Shown piece by piece: positions 45,511 through 52,535 of a stretch of DNA of 52,535 bases. This DNA comes from a virus. The position numbers and the translations under genes were made by a program. Position 1 is the first letter of the stretch. Each line of letters opens with the position of its first letter. The DNA lies in IMG/VR virus record IMGVR_UViG_3300047667_000935, positions 1-52,535 of that record; one strand, written 5' to 3'. The notes under the pieces were generated by a model that was given only the letters and a program-made list of their open reading frames with translations, did no database searches and was not told the DNA's origin.

Positions 45511-46569
45511 ATGATTTATACAGAATGGGGAAGATTAAAAGAAGTTATTGTAGGGAAAGTTTATGATCCTTCGATGGTCGAATTTATGGAAAACGGTAAT
45601 TATAAAAGTATGCTTCAGCAAGTGTTACACGAAACTGAGGAAGATTTTCAAAAATTAGTTAAAATTTTTAAAGACTTTAATGTTATAGTACACAGGCCCA
45701 ACAATGTAAATCTTAAAACAATACAAACGACACAGTGGACTAGTAAATATCCACTCCCGGCTATATGTCCTAGAGATTTTCATATTGCGTACGGCGATAC
45801 TATTATTAATACTATAGGAGGCGATCCTAATAGATTTTTTGAAAGTTTATACTTTCATGATATAATGTTAGATAAAATGAGTCAAGGATCTAATTTTATT
45901 AGTATGCCAAAGCCATTACTTCCGTCTTACTACGAAAACTATGCTATGCAAGAACAATTAATTTTATATCATAGTGCTAATATTATTAAATGTGGTGATA
46001 GCTTGCTGCATACAAGACCGTATGATGACCAGGAATATCCTGAGCGCCGCATTAATCAAAAAGGCAGAGGTACATACACTGGCTTAAACTGGCTAAAACA
46101 TAATTTGCCCAATGAAACTAAATGGATAGAAGTACCTGCTGCTGGCCACGTCGATGGAAAAATCGCATTATTAAGACCTGGTCTTTTAATGGTGCATGAT
46201 GAAAAAATTATTCCAAATGAATTGCAACATTGGGATAGAGTTATTGTAGAAAAGCATGAGTTACCAGATAATATTCAGAGCAGAATTAAGCAAGAATTTT
46301 ATAATGATTTTGTAATGAATAACATTCCACACTGGGTAGGATTTGAAGACTTACCAGGAGAAACTATTTTTGATGTAAATGTAATTAGTATAGATGAAAA
46401 TACTGTAATTACTAATTGTTATAATGAACATGTTTTTAAAGAATGTGCAAAAAGAGGAATTGAATGCATCCCGTTTGATTTTAGGCACAGATTTTTTTGG
46501 GATTGTGGTATACATTGTATTACTTTAGATTTAGTAAGAGATGATAAAAAAGAAGATTATATAAAATGA
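45511..46569 (+). CDS. Amidinotransferase (AGAT-like), copy 1, 352 aa
   Basis: 'WGRLKEVIVG' opens the guanidino-group-modifying fold; 'AICPRDFHIAYGD' follows. 'TYTGLNWLKHNL', 'AAGHVDGKIALLRPGLLM' (the H-(I/V)-D of the family), 'FDVNVISIDENTVIT' and 'DCGIHCITLDLVR' with C336 align in order with human glycine amidinotransferase as I recall it. The catalytic Cys-His pair is present; the stretch equivalent to 'DAAD' reads 'HSANIIKCGD', so the acidic member is uncertain. It would move an amidino group from arginine to an amine acceptor. The acceptor is unknown. Confidence 0.82.
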   Translation: MIYTEWGRLKEVIVGKVYDPSMVEFMENGNYKSMLQQVLHETEEDFQKLVKIFKDFNVIVHRPNNVNLKTIQTTQWTSKYPLPAICPRDFHIAYGDTIINTIGGDPNRFFESLYFHDIMLDKMSQGSNFISMPKPLLPSYYENYAMQEQLILYHSANIIKCGDSLLHTRPYDDQEYPERRINQKGRGTYTGLNWLKHNLPNETKWIEVPAAGHVDGKIALLRPGLLMVHDEKIIPNELQHWDRVIVEKHELPDNIQSRIKQEFYNDFVMNNIPHWVGFEDLPGETIFDVNVISIDENTVITNCYNEHVFKECAKRGIECIPFDFRHRFFWDCGIHCITLDLVRDDKKEDYIK

Positions 46570-47771
46570 AGCAAGATTTAGTTATATTTATAAACTGTGC
46601 CAGAGACCATTATGATGTTTGCAAAGAAGTTAGAAACACTTTTCCTAATGTAGTTATATCAATAGTGTGGACCGACGAAAACACAAAGAATTTAATTTAT
46701 AATTTACATAAAAGTGATACACACAGTTATAATTTTGAAGAAGTTTATACAGAAGATCTTATACGGCACTATATTAAAAATTACAATATACTAGCAGTTG
46801 TGCCTGGCGGCGACGACAGTGTTGATTTAGCATTAAGGCTACAAAATAGACTAACCCCTAACACGTCAAATTCTCTACAGACAATAGGAATCATTGCAGA
46901 CAAGAATTGCTATTTAGATTTGTTAAATTCTCACGGAATAGTAAAAACTAAACAATATAAACTAGATAGTATAGAATCATTTCCGGTTGTTATAAAACCT
47001 AAATTTAGTAAGGGCGGCAGCGAAAATGTCTGGATAGTTGAAAACACCGATCAGATTCCTAACAATATTAATTATGACGACTTTGTAGCACAAGAATATA
47101 TTAACGGAACAGAATACACTATTGATATGGCGTCAATAAATGGCGAGCATCATTTACTGTTAGCATCAAAGTACGATAAATTTAAAGATGAATTATGGCA
47201 ATATAAAGAAAGTATTGTCGATTATCCCAAAGAATGTTACTTAATTCGAGATATTTTTGAATATCTATCTCAGTGTTTAGATGCCCTTGATTGGAAATTT
47301 GGAATTACTTGTGCGCAAGTAATTGTCGGAAAGTCAATAGACTTGGTTGAAATTAATTTTAGAAAACATGGACATATAAATGACAATGCTGTTAAAAAAT
47401 CCACAGGTATAAAATTATCTACACATATGTCTAATATATACTTGACTCCGGAGGTCTTTAAAAACAGAATTCCTATGTATGATTACTATCAACCTTATGA
47501 TAGATTTTGGGTTAACATAGAAAAAGAGACTTATATAGAAACCCTTGATTGGAGTAAAGTAGAAACTTTAGATAGTTATGTTGGTAAAATAGATCATTCT
47601 ATACTCTTTAGTTTTCCTGGAACAATAAAGAAGTCAACAAGTATGCTTTCAAGTTTTGGAATGGTTTCGATGTCTCATCATAATAAAGATATTTACAAAA
47701 AAGATGTTGACACTTATTTTGAATGGTGGAAAAAGGCCACAAACAATTTACAGGAGCAATTGCAACCATAA
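46566..47771 (+). CDS. ATP-grasp ligase, 401 aa
   Basis: The N-terminal Rossmann-like region includes 'LAVVPGGDDSVDLALRL'. ATP-grasp motifs follow: 'FPVVIKPKFSKGGSENVW' (about 138-155), 'FVAQEYINGTEYTIDM' and 'VEINFRKHGH' near 260, where the Glu/Asn pair would bind Mg-ATP. The layout resembles carboxylate-amine ligases that join amino acids through an acyl phosphate. It overlaps copy 1 of the amidinotransferase by 4 nt (ATGA). Together they may make a guanidino-amide compound; this is inferred. Confidence 0.75.
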   Translation: MKQDLVIFINCARDHYDVCKEVRNTFPNVVISIVWTDENTKNLIYNLHKSDTHSYNFEEVYTEDLIRHYIKNYNILAVVPGGDDSVDLALRLQNRLTPNTSNSLQTIGIIADKNCYLDLLNSHGIVKTKQYKLDSIESFPVVIKPKFSKGGSENVWIVENTDQIPNNINYDDFVAQEYINGTEYTIDMASINGEHHLLLASKYDKFKDELWQYKESIVDYPKECYLIRDIFEYLSQCLDALDWKFGITCAQVIVGKSIDLVEINFRKHGHINDNAVKKSTGIKLSTHMSNIYLTPEVFKNRIPMYDYYQPYDRFWVNIEKETYIETLDWSKVETLDSYVGKIDHSILFSFPGTIKKSTSMLSSFGMVSMSHHNKDIYKKDVDTYFEWWKKATNNLQEQLQP

Positions 47772-47779
47772 ATACTGTT

Positions 47780-48223
47780 ATGCTATTATTTAATGATTTT
47801 AAAAAAGCATTCTTAAGTTGGAGTGAAACGTTAATTGAATCTAAACAGGAATCGGGCTCTCCGATTTGTCCATACGCACGCAAAGCAAGACTGCAAAATA
47901 AAATACAGTTTATAGATGCTCGTGAATCTTTATTAGAACTTAATAATTTTGAACGAGATACTTTTGAAATTGGCATTGCATGGCTAGGTGACATAGATAA
48001 CATTGCACCTGTAGAAAAATTTTGCGAGGAATCTATGATTGCTAATCCTGATCTACTGTATTTTACCAGTACAAGAAGCAGTGGACACTTTGCAAAGAAC
48101 TTTACAGATTGTGTGTTTATTCAATTAAAAGATGATATACTTACAAAACGCAAGCACTTAAAAAGTACTGGATATTATGATAATTGGCCAGAGAATTATT
48201 ATAACAAAATTATGGAAAGTTAA
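47780..48223 (+). CDS. Hypothetical protein with 'CPYARKA' motif, about 147 aa
   Basis: I place the start at ATG 47780 because the earlier in-frame ATG (47723) lies 49 nt inside the ATP-grasp gene with no ribosome-binding site; both are uncertain. The protein reads 'LLFNDFKKAFLSWSETLI', then 'GSPICPYARKARLQNKIQF' with a Cys-Pro-Tyr-Ala motif, 'IGIAWLGDIDN', 'LLYFTSTRSSGHF' and 'DCVFIQLKDD'. No family is assigned with confidence. The conserved Cys could be a nucleophile or metal ligand. Placed between biosynthetic enzymes in one transcript. Confidence 0.58.
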   Translation: MLLFNDFKKAFLSWSETLIESKQESGSPICPYARKARLQNKIQFIDARESLLELNNFERDTFEIGIAWLGDIDNIAPVEKFCEESMIANPDLLYFTSTRSSGHFAKNFTDCVFIQLKDDILTKRKHLKSTGYYDNWPENYYNKIMES

Positions 48224-48224
48224 T

Positions 48225-48851
48225 ATGACAACTACTAATCTTTTTTCAACACCTATAATGAAAAAAAATCTTAATTCGTTAAACTTAGACAAGTTCAGAG
48301 AGCGTATCATTACACTGATAGACACTGATGATTACGGAGATCATATATCTGTAAAGGGAATGGCTGCTGCAAAAGTTATTAATACGTTTGGCATTGAAAA
48401 AGCAATGCATTTGTGGCCCGAAACAGAGGAATTAGTAGAAAATGTTAACCAATCACTTAAAGAATACTGGAAAATTTTAAATTATCACCCTGCCCTAAAA
48501 CCGTTTATTAATGAAATGTGGGCAACAATATCTTTTAAAGAAGGGTATGTACCGAGTCACTTTCATGGACCATCGCCAATAAATGCAATATTCTACTTAG
48601 ATAAAACTGAATATGCTGGTAATTTAGTATTCCAGAATCCTTTAGAACTTGTATTAGGATCTCAACCGATAAACTTTCCGTTTGACGAATTTGCACATGT
48701 TGAAAATTTAACACAAGGAGACTTAATTTTGTTTCCTGGGTACATCAGGCATTCGACAGAAGTAAACTATGCTGATGGTTATAGAATTAGCATAGGAATG
48801 AACATAGGGTCAACTGGTAAGTATATTACATCTCAGTGGATTAATAAATGA
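48225..48851 (+). CDS. 2OG-Fe(II) oxygenase-like protein, 208 aa
   Basis: Start ATG 48225 ('MTTTNLFSTPIMKKNL') is preferred over an in-frame ATG 48 nt earlier, which lies inside the previous gene. 'YVPSHFHGPSPINAIFYLD' has H112-x-H114, as in the family where the usual HxD pair is His-x-His; 'LILFPGYIRHSTEVN' supplies distal H176, and 'YRISIGMN' the Arg. Fe(II)/2OG oxygenases of this group hydroxylate or desaturate small substrates. Its stop overlaps the next ATG by 4 nt. It is the second of four oxygenases in the cassette. Confidence 0.65.
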   Translation: MTTTNLFSTPIMKKNLNSLNLDKFRERIITLIDTDDYGDHISVKGMAAAKVINTFGIEKAMHLWPETEELVENVNQSLKEYWKILNYHPALKPFINEMWATISFKEGYVPSHFHGPSPINAIFYLDKTEYAGNLVFQNPLELVLGSQPINFPFDEFAHVENLTQGDLILFPGYIRHSTEVNYADGYRISIGMNIGSTGKYITSQWINK

Positions 48852-49870
48852 TATACACCGAATGGGATAAACTTACAGAAGTAATTGTAGGATCGGCATA
48901 TAACTTAGAGTCTTTGAATCAATTCGACGATAATGAGTTTGTCGACGGAATGAGCAAGATTCTTACCGAGACGGAAGAAGATTTTCAAAAGCTAACAATG
49001 CTTTTTCAAAGCCATGGGGTCGATGTGCATCGACCCAAGCAGTTACCTTTATTAGAAGAAAAGACCAGAAATTGGTCCTCGCTATTTCCGTACCCTGCAA
49101 TATGCCCTAGGGACTTTCATATTGCATACGGTAGTCAAATACTTTCGACTATAGGCGGCGATTGTAATAGGTACACTGAAAGTGATTATTTTTTAGAAAT
49201 AATGTTAGAAAAATATGCACAAGGCAGAAATTATATTAGCATGCCTAAGCCGTTACTGAGTAATGATTATTGGGAATACGAAAAGTTAGAAGGACAGATA
49301 CTGTTTCATGCTGCAAATATTATCAAGTGCGGCGACGCCCTGTTACATACACAACCTTATGCGCCAGGGCAACACGGCAGAGGAACAAAGGCTGGCCTAG
49401 AATGGATAAAACGTAATATCGGATATGATGTTAAATGGATAGAAATTCCAAGAACGGGGCATATTGATGGGAAAATTGCACTATTAAAACCTGGCCTATT
49501 GCTTTGTTGGGACTCGGCTGCAATTCCTGAAGAATTAAAAAGTTGGGATTACATTAAAATAGAAAGAACCCCTTTGCCAAATTATTTTAATGAAATCAAA
49601 ATAAGACATTTCTACAAGGATAAAGTTACAAATTGGTTAAATCACTGGATAGGATATGTAGACGAAACTGTGTTTGATCTTAATGTTATAAGTATAGACC
49701 AGAACACAGTTATAACAAATGGATACGATCCTAAAATAGAACGTACTCTTAAAAAGCACGGCATTGAAATGATACCTTTTGATTTTAGACACAAATATTT
49801 TTGGGATAGCGGGTTACATTGTGTAACACTTGATTTAAGTAGAGAAGGTGAAAAACAGACATATGTATAA
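48848..49870 (+). CDS. Amidinotransferase (AGAT-like), copy 2, 340 aa
   Basis: It is collinear with copy 1 at 45511: 'WDKLTEVIVG', 'AICPRDFHIAYG', 'AANIIKCGDALL', 'TKAGLEWIKRNI', 'RTGHIDGKIALLKPGLLL', 'FDLNVISIDQNTVIT' and 'DSGLHCVTLDLSR' with C325. It is not identical: copy 1 has a 12-residue longer loop after 'LLHTRPYDD'. Two copies in one cassette suggest two transfer steps or two acceptors. The stop overlaps the next gene by 8 nt. Confidence 0.82.
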   Translation: MIYTEWDKLTEVIVGSAYNLESLNQFDDNEFVDGMSKILTETEEDFQKLTMLFQSHGVDVHRPKQLPLLEEKTRNWSSLFPYPAICPRDFHIAYGSQILSTIGGDCNRYTESDYFLEIMLEKYAQGRNYISMPKPLLSNDYWEYEKLEGQILFHAANIIKCGDALLHTQPYAPGQHGRGTKAGLEWIKRNIGYDVKWIEIPRTGHIDGKIALLKPGLLLCWDSAAIPEELKSWDYIKIERTPLPNYFNEIKIRHFYKDKVTNWLNHWIGYVDETVFDLNVISIDQNTVITNGYDPKIERTLKKHGIEMIPFDFRHKYFWDSGLHCVTLDLSREGEKQTYV

Positions 49871-50582
49871 TATTATTATGAATACACCCGAAGCATTAGT
49901 GATAGATGACTTTTTGCCTCAAGACATCTGGAATAGAATATGGAATCAAGTTCAGATTGATAAATGGACTCAAACAGGAGCCGATGATAAGTTTTGGCAT
50001 TATACCGATGGCGCCAACTATAAAAATCAAAAAAGATGGCTAACAGAGGGGCCGTTTAACGATAATAGCGATTTATGGTTTGATCATTTTACAAAATTTT
50101 TAGATACTTGTCCCGAAGCTAAACCTTTTGCAAAGGACTATATTGAAATAGCTATGCGATGTCATACTTATCCAGCAGGAAGTAAAAATCCCTGGCACAA
50201 CGATTTAGGTTTTACTACCTACACATATTACTTGCATAAACATTGGCAAATTAATTGGGATAGTACATTGCTAATAGTTCCACTTGATATTATAGATTAC
50301 CAACAATTGTTAACTTTAGAAAACGGTTCCGTGCATCATGACGGTTACACTAGCACAAACAGCCCTATGGAAATGTTTCAACAAAAAGAAAAATATCAGT
50401 CAATTATTGATCATGGCATTGGCTTTTTTGTAAGTCCTAAGCCTAATAGATTAATATTAATAAACAAAAAAGTAGTTCATGGTATAACAGCAGTTGATAA
50501 AGATGCTGGAGAAAATATGAGGGTGTCTCTTACTGGCATGATTATGGAAAGTGATTGGAAAGAAACAAATGATCTATTTTAA
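49863..50582 (+). CDS. 2OG-Fe(II) oxygenase, 239 aa
   Basis: Start ATG 49863 is chosen; a GTG at 49848 and an ATG at 49878 are alternatives. The N-terminus 'ALVIDDFLPQDIW' matches the opening of P4H-like oxygenases. 'NPWHNDLGF' gives H112-x-D114, 'LINKKVVHGITAV' gives distal H206, and 'MRVSLTGMI' the Arg for 2-oxoglutarate. The family hydroxylates peptides, nucleosides or small molecules. It overlaps the next gene by 14 nt. Confidence 0.72.
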   Translation: MYNIIMNTPEALVIDDFLPQDIWNRIWNQVQIDKWTQTGADDKFWHYTDGANYKNQKRWLTEGPFNDNSDLWFDHFTKFLDTCPEAKPFAKDYIEIAMRCHTYPAGSKNPWHNDLGFTTYTYYLHKHWQINWDSTLLIVPLDIIDYQQLLTLENGSVHHDGYTSTNSPMEMFQQKEKYQSIIDHGIGFFVSPKPNRLILINKKVVHGITAVDKDAGENMRVSLTGMIMESDWKETNDLF

Positions 50583-51132
50583 AGAATTTCCTAAACTAGA
50601 ATGGTCTCCTAAATTAGGACAGCAATATCTTTTAGATAACTTGCCAGATCCGTTTAATACTAATTTACCAAAAGTAGATGACATAATGGAAGCTAATAAC
50701 GGCTGGTTTCATATAGGCCCGGGAGGATTACATATGTACTACTGTGGCGCAACTGATCCTAAATTTCAACATTTTAAGCCTATTACAGATAAACTAAGTA
50801 TTATGCCCGAGTATGCGGCATTTATTAAAAGTGAAGCAGGCACAGGGCCTATACATGTTGATATTGAGTCTAGAGTAAGTGCATTAAACTTTCCAGTATA
50901 CGGAGAGTGGGACAACAGCTATACTAAGTTTTGGGATTCAGAAGAAGGAAATTATGAAGTAAGCGAGAGATGGTATCCTAGTACAACCTGCGGCGCCCTG
51001 TTTAGAGCTACAGAATGGCATCAAGTTGTAAACAAAAATTCAGGAGCAAGAATTGTGTTAAGCTTTCACTGGAATGCAAGTTATAGCTTTGAATATCTTT
51101 GTGATAATTTACTTAGGAAAGATTTACTATGA
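50569..51132 (+). CDS. 2OG-Fe(II) oxygenase-like protein, 187 aa
   Basis: ATG 50569 with GGAAAG 7 nt upstream is preferred over GTG 50551. 'TGPIHVDIESRVSALNFPV' gives H96-x-D98; 'TEWHQVVNK' gives distal H151; 'ARIVLSFHW' carries the Arg. The first 60 residues ('FPKLEWSPKLGQQYLL', 'GWFHIGPGGLHMYY') are not assigned. It is the fourth and shortest oxygenase of the cassette and overlaps the PLP gene by 4 nt (ATGA). Confidence 0.65.
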   Translation: MIYFKEFPKLEWSPKLGQQYLLDNLPDPFNTNLPKVDDIMEANNGWFHIGPGGLHMYYCGATDPKFQHFKPITDKLSIMPEYAAFIKSEAGTGPIHVDIESRVSALNFPVYGEWDNSYTKFWDSEEGNYEVSERWYPSTTCGALFRATEWHQVVNKNSGARIVLSFHWNASYSFEYLCDNLLRKDLL

Positions 51133-51968
51133 GAATTAAATTAATCACAGATGTGATAGTGCCGTTTAGGCCACCTGAGTTCCACAATGACATAATTAAT
51201 TTTCCTATGGAGCAATATTTTTATTTTGATCAAGATTGGGATATAAACAAGCGATTTGAAGCAATAGACGATTTCTATAGCACGTTTGAATCCTGGGTCA
51301 ACATTACACTACCGGCATGGGAGAAGTATGCTGTAAACGGCAGTACAGAAGCTATAACACAGTGTTTAATAGCGTTATCTCATACAACTAAAAAACTTGC
51401 AATGGTAGAAAACGAATATAGATGGTATCCATTTATTGCAAGCAAGTATGGCATTGATGTGGTATGGGTTAACGACATTAATGACTTAACTAATGACTGT
51501 GTATTTGTAACTAGTGTACCGTTTTGCCGTGATGGCAAAGTACACGATTTACAACAACAATTACTAGACAAATGCCATAAAGAAGGAATTGAATGTTGGC
51601 TAGATTGTGCATACTACGGAGCAAGTAAACCAGTTGAGTTTAAAATTCCTAAAAGTACAACTAATATCTTTTTTAGCTTTTCTAAGAATTTCGGATTAGC
51701 ACTAAATCGACTTGGTCTTTGGTATGCCAAAGATTACATTGCAGACAAGGCTCTGTTAAATGATGTTGCATACTTGCCTATTGGTAATATGGCGTTGGTA
51801 GCAATGCTAATGAAAAAATATCCTAATGATTATCTTTGGAATAATTATAGAGATGTACAATTACAGTGTACAGATTCTCCTACTGATTTAATTTTCATGG
51901 GCAGCAACGGAGAATGCCTTAGTGGTAAGATGACTGCGATTGTAAGGGAAAATTATCAAGGTCTTTAA
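51129..51968 (+). CDS. PLP-dependent aminotransferase-like protein, short, 279 aa
   Basis: 'NGSTEAITQCL' fits the phosphate-binding entry. 'IECWLDCAYYGAS' has the Asp...Tyr pair that contacts PLP, and 'FFSFSKNFGLALNRLGLWY' supplies the Schiff-base lysine K186 followed by Arg, as in class I/II aminotransferases. The chain lacks about 70-100 residues compared with typical members (350-400), chiefly in the C-terminal domain, so it may be a minimal or altered enzyme. It would supply or remove amino groups for the amidinotransferases. Its 3' end overlaps a convergent minus-strand gene by 50 nt. Confidence 0.65.
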   Translation: MRIKLITDVIVPFRPPEFHNDIINFPMEQYFYFDQDWDINKRFEAIDDFYSTFESWVNITLPAWEKYAVNGSTEAITQCLIALSHTTKKLAMVENEYRWYPFIASKYGIDVVWVNDINDLTNDCVFVTSVPFCRDGKVHDLQQQLLDKCHKEGIECWLDCAYYGASKPVEFKIPKSTTNIFFSFSKNFGLALNRLGLWYAKDYIADKALLNDVAYLPIGNMALVAMLMKKYPNDYLWNNYRDVQLQCTDSPTDLIFMGSNGECLSGKMTAIVRENYQGL

Positions 51969-52485
51969 ATTTAGTCCATGCTATATTTTGCCAGCAAGTA
52001 CTATTAGGTTTTGGATCGTTACAAACTAAATATCGATCTGTTTCGTATTTCCATGTAGAATCTAAAAAGTTATTAGCATCTTTTGCAAATCTCTTACAGA
52101 ATCGATGTGTATTATATTGCCTACTAATAAATGCAAAATTGAAATGTTCTTTAGCAAATTCTATTTGACTTGCTAACATAGTTAATGTAGTCTCGGGAAT
52201 ACATGGCGATGTGCTTCTTTCTCGCAATAAAGGACTAACCATAAGCCTGTTTAAAACACGACATCCTCCCTGAAACATGTCTCTAGAAATAATAGTACTT
52301 ACTTCAAACGGTTGATTATTTTTGTAAATTATACTAATAAATACCGGCCCGTCTTTAAAAAAGTTTTCTGTAGTATAGTTTTCTGATAATTTGTCATGTT
52401 TCATTTGTAACATTAAGGATTCTACATCATCTTTGATTTGATAGTATTGATCTATATGTACATTTTTAAAGCGATATTCTTTCAT
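51919..52485 (-). CDS. Possible GNAT-type acyltransferase, 188 aa
   Basis: This is the only minus-strand gene in the window. The middle has 'VFISIIYKNNQPFEVSTII' and 'RVLNRLMVSPLLRE', which resemble the strand 2-4 area and the acetyl-CoA pocket of GNAT proteins but without a clear Q/RxxGxG/A loop, so the family is uncertain. 'FAFISRQYNTHRFCKRFAK' follows. ATG at 52485-52483 has no visible Shine-Dalgarno sequence, though a sigma70-like pair lies just upstream. Convergent overlap with the PLP gene (50 nt at the 3' ends) marks a boundary of the cassette. Confidence 0.5.
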   Translation of the reverse strand: MKEYRFKNVHIDQYYQIKDDVESLMLQMKHDKLSENYTTENFFKDGPVFISIIYKNNQPFEVSTIISRDMFQGGCRVLNRLMVSPLLRERSTSPCIPETTLTMLASQIEFAKEHFNFAFISRQYNTHRFCKRFAKDANNFLDSTWKYETDRYLVCNDPKPNSTCWQNIAWTKFKDLDNFPLQSQSSYH

Positions 52486-52491
52486 AGATAG

Positions 52492-52520
52492 ATTTTACTT
52501 GTCTTGGGATATGTTGTAAA
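52492..52520 (-). promoter_or_regulatory. Candidate minus-strand sigma70-like promoter (TTTACA-17-TAAAAT)
   Basis: On the minus strand TTTACA (52520-52515) and TAAAAT (52497-52492) are 17 nt apart. Initiation would fall close to the ATG at 52485, leaving almost no leader, so either it is used for leaderless translation or the match is by chance. Confidence 0.3.
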
Positions 52521-52535
52521 ATTATGAGCCTTGTC

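Noticed and set aside
47767-47774. CATAAATA octamer as a late promoter for the 47780 gene
   Set aside because: It ends 6 nt before the ATG, leaving no room for a ribosome-binding site, and overlaps a TAA stop in an AT-rich context; likely chance.

Overview
The window looks like part of an AT-rich genome of a contractile-tailed, T4-like virus, most likely marine (pelagiphage/cyanophage-like). This rests on three things: a giant tail structural protein followed by a run of tail-fibre/collar genes; T4-type late-promoter octamers (consensus TATAAATA) in front of those genes; and tightly packed, mostly same-strand genes with 1-26 nt overlaps. I see no tRNA, rRNA, integrase or bacterial housekeeping gene. 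No gap exceeds about 100 bases once small ORFs are included. Family and host assignments are from recall and unaided inspection; no search was run.

Layout. (1) 1-19362, virion structure: the 3' part of a giant (>=3790 aa) protein, a 203-aa tail protein, three fibre-like proteins sharing one N-terminal domain (one with a tail-collar domain), and a pair of paralogous 295/328-aa proteins. Late-promoter octamers precede four of these genes. (2) 19368-30589, begun by a sigma70-like promoter: two GT-A-type glycosyltransferases, a DAD-motif glycosyltransferase-like protein, a cysteine-poor relic of a radical SAM fold, and a 1250-aa protein with eight exact-length 300-bp repeats ending in a glycosyltransferase-like domain. 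A possible GT-B-like enzyme, an SGNH hydrolase and a nucleotide-sugar dehydrogenase follow. (3) 30625-38893, begun by a second sigma70-like promoter: methyltransferase, sulfotransferase, SIS-domain isomerase (GmhA-like), CMP-sugar synthetase (NeuA-like), asparagine synthetase, a second SGNH hydrolase, two radical SAM enzymes, and two gene relics. (4) 38993-44938: five tandem radical SAM genes. Four are paralogs that carry the auxiliary Cys-rich domain before the core. (5) 44948-51968: a biosynthetic-looking cassette of two AGAT-like amidinotransferases, an ATP-grasp ligase, four Fe(II)/2-oxoglutarate-type oxygenases, a CPYA-motif protein and a short PLP enzyme. It converges on a minus-strand gene, possibly a GNAT-type acyltransferase.

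How they may work together (inference): the tail genes are late genes. The long accessory block probably makes and attaches unusual, possibly guanidinylated, sulfated, methylated or acidic sugars or amino-acid derivatives, either to virion fibres or to the host envelope. The most novel points are the 8 x 300-bp mosaic repeat gene, the radical SAM array with relics, and the amidinotransferase/oxygenase/ATP-grasp cassette.
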